Source: Nitrospirota bacterium
GTDB lineage: Bacteria; Nitrospirota_A; Leptospirillia; Leptospirillales; Leptospirillaceae
Assembly (NCBI GenBank): GCA_027415455.1
Contig: DAIBSV010000073.1
Coordinates: 1 to 9,173, forward strand
Reading direction: 5' to 3'
DNA: 9,173 nt
The notes beneath the pieces were generated by a model, which was not told the origin of the DNA, did not search any database, and saw only the letters and a list, made by a program, of their open reading frames with translations. Made by a program: the position numbers and the translations under genes. Within the stretch, counting starts at the first letter, position 1. Every line of letters begins with the position of its first letter. Shown here piece after piece: positions 1 through 6,095 of the stretch.

Positions 1-516
1 CAGCAGGGAATCGAAGCCGAGGGAAAGATCGATCTCGGGCTGGGATTCTCGGGATCGGCCAACTTTACCTATATGAACAACGTTCTGGGAAATACGCCGG
101 CGAGCGGCTTGAGTGGCCAAACCTTTGCCGGGGACATGATCCCGTTCGTTCCCCTGGACATGGGAAATCTCGCGATTTCGTACGATCACGGCCCTTATCA
201 CATCACGATCGACGAGCGCTATACCGGAATGATGAATGTCATCGACTTGTCGGGAACGCCTGGGAATCCTGAAACCAATGTTCCGGGGTATTTCGTGACC
301 GACCTCTATGCGTCCTACGACCTTCCGAAGGTCCATGGATGGTATAAGGCCGCGAATCTCTATGTGTCGGCCTACAATCTCCTGAACACGAACTACTACA
401 ATCCGGCCGGCTATTACGGTTCCGGAAACTCCTCGACGGCCAACAATCTGGCCACGCTCTTCGTCTATCCCGGCGAACCGGTCAACATCTTCGCCGGAGC
501 CAAATTCACCTTCTAG
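1..516 (+). CDS. TonB-dependent outer-membrane receptor, C-terminal part (5' end outside window)
   Basis: The reading frame is open from the first base, so this is the last 171 residues of a longer protein. The visible part has the alternating, aromatic-rich strands of a 22-strand receptor barrel. It includes a block reading YVSAYNLLNTNYYNP, which matches the 'NLFN-x-x-Y' box near the C-terminus of TonB-dependent receptors. The protein ends in AGAKFTF, and the terminal phenylalanine is the usual outer-membrane assembly signal. Such receptors import ferric chelates, cobalamin or other scarce ligands using TonB-ExbBD energy. The ligand cannot be told from this fragment because the plug and N-terminus are missing. 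A strong terminator follows 40 bases after the stop, so this is the last gene of its transcript. The family call is confident; the substrate is unknown. Confidence 0.85.
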   Translation, partial: QQGIEAEGKIDLGLGFSGSANFTYMNNVLGNTPASGLSGQTFAGDMIPFVPLDMGNLAISYDHGPYHITIDERYTGMMNVIDLSGTPGNPETNVPGYFVTDLYASYDLPKVHGWYKAANLYVSAYNLLNTNYYNPAGYYGSGNSSTANNLATLFVYPGEPVNIFAGAKFTF

Positions 517-556
517 GCTTGATTCTTTGCGTTTGGCCTGAAATCTCGAGAATCGG

Positions 557-590
557 AAGGGGCCCTGCTTCAAGGCAGGGCCCCTTTTTT
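557..590 (+). terminator. Rho-independent terminator after the TonB receptor gene
   Basis: A perfect 10-bp GC-rich stem (559-568 GGGGCCCTGC with 575-584 GCAGGGCCCC) closes a 6-base loop and is followed directly by six Ts (585-590). Two A-T pairs extend its base. It starts about 40 bases after the receptor stop codon. Confidence 0.93.
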
Positions 591-965
591 CAAGCCCTCC
601 TTTTTTGGACAAATGGTTGCAGAGAACAGGGCGAATCTATTTCTCAACATATTCCTGACGATCTTTTCCGATGATTGAAGGAAATCCCAAAGGTTCATAG
701 AGGAAGGTTCTGCAAGGGGCTTGTTGTGGTTTTGGAAGAGTCCTCTTACCCAGCGTTTTCACCCATTTTCCCCTCATCGGAAGTTCCCGGAAGACCGAAC
801 GAAAATCATCCGAAAATTTACCTCCCGTTAACAGAGTTCTCGCCCCTTCCTGATAGGATGTTCGTATCGAGCCGGGAGCGAATTTCGGCCGAAGCCCTGT
901 CGATCTCTCCTCTGAGGCGATTGTTCGTCCATTGAACCGGCCAGGGCATTTTCGGAGGGATGAGG
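591..965. other. Gene-poor gap with no convincing coding sequence
   Basis: Frames of 86 to 147 codons are open on both strands here, but their translations are rich in Arg, Pro and Ser, have no recognisable domain and lack good ribosome-binding sites. I see no tRNA, rRNA or repeat array. A possible extended -10 promoter lies at 851-859. The stretch may be the eroded remains of an old gene, but I cannot identify one. Confidence 0.5.
851..859 (+). promoter_or_regulatory. Possible extended -10 promoter
   Basis: The sequence TGATAGGAT fits the extended -10 pattern TG-n-TAxxAT. A TTAACA-like element lies upstream, but at about 20 bp from TAGGAT it is a poor -35. If used, it would give a leader of roughly 100 bases before the small membrane protein. 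This is a weak call based only on a short match. Confidence 0.2.
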
Positions 966-1229
966 ATGCGTTCTCCGTCGACCCGACCGTCCGGGTGGCC
1001 AGGGGTGAGTGAATGTCCGCCGGAATTCCCTGCCCCGATATTCTCGGGGAAAGGACGGAGAGATCCACTCCTGTCCGCATCCATGGGAGGGAAGTCCATC
1101 GTGCGACAGGATCTATTCAGGAGAGGATTCACCGAGTTTCTGGCGATCGTCATGTTGGCCCTGATCAGTCTGGTTCTGGCCCAGATTTCCAACCTCCAAT
1201 CCGAGTTTCGCGGCGGGGAAGAGGGATAG
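966..1229 (+). CDS. Possible small single-span membrane protein, unknown function
   Basis: This frame encodes 87 residues from ATG 966, which has GGAGGG at 954-959 with 6 bases of spacing. The N-terminal half is Pro/Ser/Arg-rich and not protein-like. The C-terminal part carries a clear hydrophobic span, FLAIVMLALISLVLA, preceded by arginines (RQDLFRRGF) and followed by a short polar tail ending RGGEEG. The arginine side suggests the N-terminus stays in the cytoplasm. A second possible start is GTG 1101, with GGGAGG about 10 bases upstream, giving a 42-residue protein that is almost only the membrane span; this may be the real form. I recognise no family. The next gene on the same strand starts 120 bases later. 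The call rests on a ribosome-binding site plus one membrane segment, so it is tentative. Confidence 0.35.
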   Translation: MRSPSTRPSGWPGVSECPPEFPAPIFSGKGRRDPLLSASMGGKSIVRQDLFRRGFTEFLAIVMLALISLVLAQISNLQSEFRGGEEG

Positions 1230-1349
1230 GGGTAAGGGATCAGATCGCGGATCCTGTCGAATGGAGGGGGACGACGGGACCCTGACCGGAAAGGATTCTA
1301 CGGTTCCTTTGGTCGGCTTTAGAATCGTATTGATTTGGAGGTTTTCTGG

Positions 1350-1796
1350 ATGGGGAGAGGAAATTGGCGTTCATGGGCGTTCGTGGCCCTGTTGGTTGCG
1401 GGCCTTCTCAACCCGAAGGAAAGTGTGGCCGGGGAGGGAGGAAACGCCAAGAAGAAAAACTCTCCGGACGATATCGACAGGATTGTTTCGCTCCTGCCGC
1501 CTCCTCCGGGTTTTGCCGACGTAAGAACGCTCTTCCTTCGGTTCGGACTGACGGTCAAGTCAGCGATGGTGTCCCATGTATCCGACCAGGACGCCATACT
1601 GGTCCGGATCGACTTCTTTCTTCCGGTTCCACAGGACTGCCATCCTTCCGAGGAGGAGCGAAAGCAGTATTATCTTGAGGAGGCCGTATGGACAAGGTCC
1701 TCCGACTCGGAAACCTTTCTTCCGATCGACACCTGGGCCCGGCACATCTCGCAGGCCCAGACGGAATGGTTCCAGAACATCTCCTGTTATCCCTGA
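1350..1796 (+). CDS. Secreted protein of unknown function with two cysteines
   Basis: The protein has 148 residues from ATG 1350, which has GGAGG at 1337-1341 with 8 bases of spacing; an upstream TTG at 1335 overlaps that site and is unlikely. The N-terminus is a signal peptide: basic MGRGNWR, hydrophobic core FVALLVAGLL, and probable cleavage after the SVA near residue 27. The mature part begins with a Lys-rich linker, then a PPPPG turn, a stretch of alternating hydrophobic residues (AILVRIDFFLPV), and an acidic charged segment. There are only two cysteines, in QDCHPSEE and in the C-terminal NISCYP, which could form a disulfide in the periplasm. I do not recognise the family. It lies 186 bases upstream of the exported beta-propeller on the same strand, so the two may work in the same compartment. 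It is very likely a real gene; its function is unknown. Confidence 0.75.
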   Translation: MGRGNWRSWAFVALLVAGLLNPKESVAGEGGNAKKKNSPDDIDRIVSLLPPPPGFADVRTLFLRFGLTVKSAMVSHVSDQDAILVRIDFFLPVPQDCHPSEEERKQYYLEEAVWTRSSDSETFLPIDTWARHISQAQTEWFQNISCYP

Positions 1797-1982
1797 GAGG
1801 CTCTGAGCCGGGTTAAGGAAGCTTGGCCCCGGAGAAAAGACAGTGTTCGGTGAGGGCCTGCCTGTTTGGTAGACGCCATTGTCGAACGATGTGATTCCTG
1901 GGGTCCGTTCCGAATGGAAATGCGGCCGGCGGTCGCGCTCTTGCCGATCCCCAAAGGAATGGAGGGGCGAAAGGACGAAAAG

Positions 1983-3050
1983 ATGAATTTCACCGACGAA
2001 CCTCTCGAGGACTCGAAGAATGTCATGCCCTTTCTTCTGAAGGTTCTCCTTTTTCTGGTTTTTTTCGACTGCCTCGGGGCCTCTTTTCAACCCGCACGTG
2101 CCTCCGAAGTCCCAATTGACGGATGGTCCACGGTGGACACCATTGCGCTTCCCGGACGGCCCACGCGCTTCGACTACCAGAGCCTCGACCCGCGGACCGG
2201 GCGTCTCTATCTGGCACACCTCGGGGACGGGCGCCTCGTCGTCTTCGACACCCGGAAGCGGCGTGTTGTGGGCGAACTGCCAGGATTTCCCCATGTTCAC
2301 GGAGTCATCGTGGTTCCGTCGCTGGCCAGGGTCTACGCCACCGTCTCGTCCCTTTCCCGCCATGAGATCGGCCATCTGGCCGTGGTCGACGCCGGGAGCG
2401 GAAAGACTCTCGCCGATCTTCCGACCGGAATCCATCCGGACGGCCTCGCCTATGAAATGGCGACCAACAGGATCTTCGTCTCGAACGAATGGGGACGCTC
2501 CCTCAGCGTCATCGATGCGCGCACGAACCGGGTTCTGGGAACGATCCCTCTCTCGGGCGAAGCTGGCAACGTGAGAGTGGATCCCGAGACCCATCAGGTC
2601 TATGTAACGGTCCAGACACAGAATCTTCTTGTCCGGATCGATCCCTTCGCATTCCGGATCGTCAAACGCTTTCGCTTGCCATGCCGTCACCCCCACGGTC
2701 TCCGGATCGACGGTCCCAATCGTCTGGCCTACGTGGCCTGCGAGGGGGACGCCCGGCTCCTTTCGGTCGATCTTGGATCGGGCCGGATCCTCGCAAATCT
2801 TCCGACCGGAATGGACCCGGACGTCCTCTCCGTCGACCGGAGGCGGGGACTTCTTTTCGTGGCTTCCGAGTCGGGAATCGTGAGTGTCTATCGGTTGAGG
2901 GGAAGGGGACTGGTCCTGGCGTCGCAGGACTTTCTGGGTTTTCGGGCCCATTCGATCCTCGCGGATCCCAGGACTCACCTCCTCTATCTTCCGCTCGAGA
3001 ACGTGGACGGACGTCCTGTTCTCAGGATCCTGTCGTGGAAAGGGAGATAG
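1983..3050 (+). CDS. Exported YVTN-family beta-propeller protein
   Basis: From ATG 1983 (AAGGA at 1971-1975, 7-base spacing) the protein has 355 residues. A hydrophobic span at residues 16-33 followed by PARAS looks like a signal peptide cut near residue 40. The acidic first 14 residues are unusual for one, so ATG 2025 (MPFLLKVLLF) is a good alternative start. The rest is repeats of about 40 residues of the YVTN/NHL-like propeller type. Examples are RLYLAHLGDGRLVVFD, NRIFVSNEWGRSLSVID, HQVYVTVQTQNLLVRID and LAYVACEGDARLLSVD. Each is followed by a turn such as LPTGIHPDGL or LPTGMDPDVL. Family members are periplasmic or surface propellers, often used in binding or electron-transfer settings; many have no known role. 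No haem motif or catalytic site is visible. The fold is confident; the function is not. Confidence 0.88.
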   Translation: MNFTDEPLEDSKNVMPFLLKVLLFLVFFDCLGASFQPARASEVPIDGWSTVDTIALPGRPTRFDYQSLDPRTGRLYLAHLGDGRLVVFDTRKRRVVGELPGFPHVHGVIVVPSLARVYATVSSLSRHEIGHLAVVDAGSGKTLADLPTGIHPDGLAYEMATNRIFVSNEWGRSLSVIDARTNRVLGTIPLSGEAGNVRVDPETHQVYVTVQTQNLLVRIDPFAFRIVKRFRLPCRHPHGLRIDGPNRLAYVACEGDARLLSVDLGSGRILANLPTGMDPDVLSVDRRRGLLFVASESGIVSVYRLRGRGLVLASQDFLGFRAHSILADPRTHLLYLPLENVDGRPVLRILSWKGR

Positions 3051-3224
3051 AATGACTTAGAGATCATGATCATTCCGGAAGGATTTCCCCCCAATTTGGG
3101 CTTGGGCGCTCTTGTGTAGTGGCAAGAATCCGATCATCCGGTCTTCCTTCCAGGCGACATAAAGCCTTGACGCTCAGACGAAGTCGGTGGTCAGCCTGGA
3201 TCGGGTGCAAAAGGAGGCAGTCCT

Positions 3225-3586
3225 TCACTCCGCCTGATTAAACCCCAGGATCGCCTTAAGCGATTTCTCGATTTCGCGAAGCTCCGCTGGGGTCGCGACC
3301 GCCAATGGACCGTCGGAGAAACGGGAGCTGTCCAGAGCAAGGATTTGTTCGATGGCGACAAAGCATTCCCTCAACAGACCGTCCCGGGGGGGGCGATCTT
3401 GACCCTGAGGGCCTCGAAAGAGGAGTGGAATTGGGTCGTCAGGGGAAGGGCGATGATGGTCGAAAGTCCTGCATCGAGAAGGAGGGTTTCTTGTAAGACA
3501 AGGACGAGTCGAGATTTTCAGATTTCGTGGCCCCGGTTTGGGGTCAGACGGGCGACCCAGATCTCTCCTCGCCGGATCAACGCCAC
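3225..3586 (-). pseudogene. Broken mazF/PemK-family toxin gene (nonsense codon plus frameshift)
   Basis: Read from GTG 3586, which overlaps the antitoxin end by 10 bases, the first residues RRGEIWVARLTPNRGHEI are a classic MazF start. MazF toxins are sequence-specific endoribonucleases. At 3518-3520 an in-frame TGA sits where the family usually has Gly (EIGK-x-RP). The same frame then resumes as KSRLVLVLQ and passes the family's PLT box (ALPLTTQ) up to KIAP. At the eight-base run 3386-3393 the homology jumps to another frame: RDGLLRECFVAIEQILALDS through to LREIEKSLKAILGF, stop at 3225. One more base in the run would restore the frame. The repaired gene would encode about 120 residues, normal for MazF. 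The usual Pro after Arg is Leu. As written, only a 22-residue peptide is made, so the toxin should be dead. Confidence 0.85.
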
Positions 3587-3876
3587 CAGGGCCCTTCCCT
3601 GGATTCGTCGCCCGCTTCGGCGGCTTGCAGGGGACCAAGACGGTCCTCTGACAGAAGGTCGTCAAGATGTTTCGCCTCCCTTCGGCTTTGGGTATCTCCG
3701 GCCAGGGCCCGGGCCGAGGAGGCAAGCGCGGACAGGATCCGTTCGTGTTCCTTTCGGTCCACATAGGCGGTGATGGCCTCCCGGACGACTTCGGAGCGCG
3801 ATTTTCCCGAGTTCAGGGCTTCCTGGTCGAGACGATATTCGAGCGGTTCGGGGATCCGAATACTGATTATGCCCAT
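3577..3876 (-). CDS. Ribbon-helix-helix antitoxin partnering the mazF-type toxin
   Basis: The protein has 99 residues from ATG 3876. The start is chosen because GIISIRIPEPLEYRLDQEA, a short beta strand followed by a helix, is the usual N-terminus of CopG/MetJ-type DNA-binding antitoxins. An upstream purine-rich GGAAAGAG serves as the ribosome-binding site, and longer upstream frames add nothing recognisable. Residues 1-45 form the DNA-binding dimer domain (KSRSEVVREAITAYVD is the second helix pair). The charged C-terminal half (DDLLSEDRLGPLQ) would be the toxin-binding tail. Its end overlaps the toxin start by 10 bases, typical of a coupled toxin-antitoxin operon. Such antitoxins repress their own promoter and neutralise the toxin. 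This one looks intact while its partner is broken, so it may persist as an orphan repressor or be decaying. Confidence 0.85.
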   Translation of the reverse strand: MGIISIRIPEPLEYRLDQEALNSGKSRSEVVREAITAYVDRKEHERILSALASSARALAGDTQSRREAKHLDDLLSEDRLGPLQAAEAGDESREGPWWR

Positions 3877-3955
3877 TGGGTCTCTTTCCGGATTAAATGA
3901 GACTCCCATCGAAAAAAAGGATATCGACATAAATGTATTTCGTTTTATCATAAAT

Positions 3956-3984
3956 TTTATAGATTCAATGTCTTTGCCTGAAAA
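3956..3984 (-). promoter_or_regulatory. Candidate promoter of the antitoxin-toxin operon
   Basis: On the minus strand a TTTTCA (3984-3979) and a TATAAA (3961-3956) are 17 bp apart in an unusually AT-rich stretch. The start point would be near 3949, giving a leader of about 70 bases. A near-palindrome, ATAAATTTTAT, overlaps the -10 and could be where the antitoxin binds, as such modules are self-repressed. The match is moderate. Confidence 0.35.
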
Positions 3985-4066
3985 TCAGGGAGTGGGGAAT
4001 GTCCGGGTGCAGGCTGATCGATACACCAGTGGAAGCCCATAGGGGAGGGGCTCTTGGCTGGGAGGA

Positions 4067-4879
4067 TCAGGAATGGATCTGTCCGGCCTTCTTGTAGAGG
4101 TCGGAGAGAAGGGGGAATTTTTTTGCGAAGAGGTCGAACGCAGTCAGGGCGTATTCCCGGATTTCGTACTGGGCGTTCTCCTTGGTCCGGAGGTCGAAGA
4201 AATTCATGAGGGAGCGGAAGTTGACGGTCCAGTAGACGTCGCTGTAGGCCGAGACCGGAATGGCCGAGCGCAGGATTTCCCGAGCCCGGGCCCGGTAAGG
4301 GTTCCGTGCGGCCGGATCGGTTTTCCCTTCCGGGATCAGACCTTTCTCAACGGCCTCGTCGATTCTCTGGCAGGAAATCCGGTATTCGGCTTCATAGAAT
4401 TCGAAAATCCGCTCCATGAGGGCCGCGTATCGCTCCGTCTGCTCCGCACTCACCACCTCAAATCCATGCACGGTCCGGGCCTCCCTGTCCGGGACGTAGA
4501 AGGCGGAGATGGGCTTTCTGTAGCGCATGGAAAACTCGTTCCAAGTCGAGATCCGGTGCTTGACCCATTGGCGGAGGACGAAGATGGGGGCGATGAACCG
4601 GAACCGGAAGTAGACCGTTTCGAACGGGGTCCCGTGGTGCTGGGAAAGAAGGTGGAAAAGGAGGGTCCGGTCTTTCTCCGTCAGGTCCTCGACCGACCGG
4701 AGTCTCCGGTTTGAGGTCGACACCCGGGCGGTGTTCAGGATGGTGGTTTCGTCGCCCCAGGTGTCCTCGAGCTCGATGAAGCCGAAGTCACCAAGCTTCC
4801 TGGCAAAATCGGGATTGGCTTTGGTCCGGGCTTCGATCTCCTCGGCGATTTCACGGGTTCCCTCATTTTGCATGGTCAT
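4067..4879 (-). CDS. thyX: Flavin-dependent thymidylate synthase ThyX
   Basis: ThyX makes dTMP from dUMP using methylene-tetrahydrofolate, FAD and NADPH in the cytoplasm, replacing ThyA. The signature RHR-x7-S appears at residues 107-117 as KHRISTWNEFS, followed by MRY; the first Arg is Lys here. Upstream are the substrate-binding blocks LNTARVSTSN (48-57) and LSQHHGTPFE (78-87). Near the end NFRSLMNFFDLR and AQYEIREYA complete the typical C-terminal fold. The length of 270 residues is within the family range. I chose ATG 4879 because AGGAAGG lies 11 bases upstream at 4891-4897; ATG 4873 is possible. The open frame extends further upstream but that part runs through the divergent promoter region and overlaps the start of the hydrolase gene. 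The gene is divergent from that hydrolase, 154 bases apart. The identification is secure. Confidence 0.95.
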   Translation of the reverse strand: MTMQNEGTREIAEEIEARTKANPDFARKLGDFGFIELEDTWGDETTILNTARVSTSNRRLRSVEDLTEKDRTLLFHLLSQHHGTPFETVYFRFRFIAPIFVLRQWVKHRISTWNEFSMRYRKPISAFYVPDREARTVHGFEVVSAEQTERYAALMERIFEFYEAEYRISCQRIDEAVEKGLIPEGKTDPAARNPYRARAREILRSAIPVSAYSDVYWTVNFRSLMNFFDLRTKENAQYEIREYALTAFDLFAKKFPLLSDLYKKAGQIHS

Positions 4880-4939
4880 GCCGCCATAGTCCTTCCTCGA
4901 AGTGGTTCCGGCCAAAAAGACGTTGTCGATCCGGAAAAA

Positions 4940-4948
4940 ATCGTACCA
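4940..4948 (-). promoter_or_regulatory. Possible extended -10 promoter for thyX
   Basis: On the minus strand TGGTACGAT fits the extended -10 form (TG-n-TACGAT). It would start transcription about 55 bases before the thyX start codon. No good -35 is present, so this is tentative. Confidence 0.3.
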
Positions 4949-4966
4949 TTTTTGAGGCAAAATTTC

Positions 4967-4975
4967 TGCTAGAAT
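4967..4975 (+). promoter_or_regulatory. Extended -10 promoter for the metal-dependent hydrolase gene
   Basis: TGCTAGAAT matches the extended -10 consensus (TG-n-TAGAAT) well. A TTGAGG at 4952-4957 is only 12 bp upstream of TAGAAT and too close to act as its -35. The start point would be near 4982, about 50 bases before the ATG. Confidence 0.45.
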
Positions 4976-5033
4976 AACGCTGAACCGACCTTTCGAGTCT
5001 TCCCCTTTTTCTGCCACCCGGCAAGGAGGTCCC

Positions 5034-5747
5034 ATGACGCAGAAAAATACACATCTTTTCACCTGGCTGGGCCATTCGACCCTCCTTGTCCGGGACAAGA
5101 ACGGAACGGAGATCATCCTCGACCCCTGGCTTTCCGGGAATCCCGCCTGTCCGGAGAGATTCAGGAGTCTGACAAAGGCGGATCTGATGCTTTTGACCCA
5201 CGCCCACTACGACCATATCGGAGACGCCGTTCCTCTGGCGAAGGCGAGCGGGGCGGAGACGGTCGGGATCTTCGAATTGTGCTCCTGGCTGAATAAAAAA
5301 GGGGTCGAACGGACCCATCCGATGAACAAAGGAGGGACCCAGACCGTGGGGGGAGTTTCGGTCACGATGGTACATGCCGATCACAGCTGCGGGATCTCCG
5401 ATGGTAATGCGATTCTGTACGGGGGGGAAGCGGCGGGCTACGTGGTCGAGCTCTCCGACGGGTTTCGCTTTTACCACGCGGGTGATACCAATGTCTTTTC
5501 AGACATGCGGCTCATCCGGGAGCTGTATCGTCCAGAGCTCGTCTGTCTTCCCATCGGGGATCTCTATACGATGGGTCCCCGGGAAGCCGCCATGGCCGTT
5601 TCCTTTCTGGAGGCCAAAACCGTCCTTCCGCTTCATCATGGGACATTCCCTGCGTTGACGGGAACGCCGGAGGCCTTTGCCCGGCTGATTTCCGGAACAA
5701 ATTGCCGGATGATTTCCGTTCGCCCGGGAGAGCCGTTCTCGATTTGA
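5034..5747 (+). CDS. UPF0173-type metal-dependent hydrolase (metallo-beta-lactamase fold)
   Basis: A 237-residue cytoplasmic protein with no signal peptide. The start ATG 5034 follows a near-perfect Shine-Dalgarno AAGGAGGT at 5023-5030. The metal-binding motif H-x-H-x-D-H is THAHYDH (His56, His58, Asp60, His61). Further ligands of the fold are His114 or His117 in MVHADHS, Asp151 in YHAGDT, and His201/His202 in PLHHGTF. The early WLGHSTLLV and the MNKGG box near residue 97 are typical of the UPF0173/YtkL subfamily. That family has the fold of RNase Z and lactonase-type hydrolases, but its natural substrate is not established. The gene is divergently transcribed from thyX and appears to stand alone. 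A 20-bp inverted repeat lies 36 bases after the stop. The family is confident; the substrate is unknown. Confidence 0.9.
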   Translation: MTQKNTHLFTWLGHSTLLVRDKNGTEIILDPWLSGNPACPERFRSLTKADLMLLTHAHYDHIGDAVPLAKASGAETVGIFELCSWLNKKGVERTHPMNKGGTQTVGGVSVTMVHADHSCGISDGNAILYGGEAAGYVVELSDGFRFYHAGDTNVFSDMRLIRELYRPELVCLPIGDLYTMGPREAAMAVSFLEAKTVLPLHHGTFPALTGTPEAFARLISGTNCRMISVRPGEPFSI

Positions 5748-5783
5748 GGCAAAAAGTTCCCGAGAAAGAGGAACGATTTCGAC

Positions 5784-5835
5784 CCTTTCTCATGCCGGGA
5801 GGGCTCCTACTCGCCCCCTCCCGGCATGAGAAAGG
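5784..5835. repeat. Perfect 20-bp inverted repeat with 12-base loop
   Basis: The left arm 5784-5803 (CCTTTCTCATGCCGGGAGGG) is the exact reverse complement of 5816-5835; the loop is 5804-5815. A stem this long would fold strongly in RNA from either strand. There is no T-run on either side, so it is not a standard intrinsic terminator. It could still protect or end the hydrolase transcript, or be a scattered intergenic repeat. Confidence 0.85.
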
Positions 5836-5924
5836 CACAAGAGGTCTTCATTTTCTGACGACTGAAGGAACTTATTTCTTCGGGAAGCCGGGTGGCCGGA
5901 CATTCCTGATACAACATAAAGATC

Positions 5925-5940
5925 CCCCGTGAGGGGTTTT
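5925..5940 (+). terminator. Weak terminator-like hairpin with GTGA loop
   Basis: CCCC (5925-5928) and GGGG (5933-5936) enclose a GTGA loop of the stable GNRA type, followed by TTTTAATT. The stem is short, so termination would be modest. It lies about 180 bases after the hydrolase stop codon. Confidence 0.4.
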
Positions 5941-6095
5941 AATTCTGGCGGGACGGTTCGGAGAAGGGAATTGGCATTTTGGGAAGAACCGGGTGGGGTG
6001 CTCCGCCCCGATCTCTCCGGTCCCCCTTCCCTGGCGGGAAGGAGCGGTCGGACCGAAAAAGCCGGGACGGAAGGAAGGATGAACGCGGGTGGGTA

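Larger units (their letters stand above)
5748..6095. other. Intergenic stretch rich in hairpins, no gene seen
   Basis: This 348-base gap separates the convergent hydrolase gene (plus) and the exported-protein gene (minus). Besides the long inverted repeat and the small terminator listed separately, it holds a 7-bp hairpin at 6025-6042 (CCTTCCC-TGGC-GGGAAGG) and a GGGGTG/CGCCCC stem just before it. Open frames here are short, Gly/Arg-rich and without a family. Its likely role is to end transcription from both sides. Confidence 0.5.

Noticed and set aside
637..1192. Minus-strand frames of 147 and 124 codons
   Set aside because: They have no ribosome-binding site, no domain and an Arg/Ser/Pro-rich composition; one overlaps the possible small membrane gene on the other strand.
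1560..2978. Open frame of 472 codons on the minus strand
   Set aside because: It lies antisense to the beta-propeller and the secreted protein gene. Its translation is Arg/Gly/Asp/Pro-rich with no domain, while the plus-strand frames show signal peptides and family repeats. Long antisense frames are common in GC-rich codon usage.
3062..3071. 10-bp palindrome GATCATGATC after the propeller gene
   Set aside because: It is short, has no promoter or T-run nearby, and such palindromes arise often by chance.
3518..3520. Recoding of TGA (selenocysteine or stop read-through) in the toxin gene
   Set aside because: The family position is normally Gly, not Cys or Sec; no selenocysteine insertion hairpin is evident and the gene has a second lesion, so decay is simpler.
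3225..3764. Continuous 179-codon minus-strand frame over the toxin region
   Set aside because: Only its last third (from about 3390) matches MazF. The first part is the third frame of the antitoxin and toxin and is Pro/Arg-rich nonsense, so it is not one protein.
4073..4714. Plus-strand frame of 213 codons opposite thyX
   Set aside because: It is the antisense shadow of a gene with unmistakable ThyX motifs.
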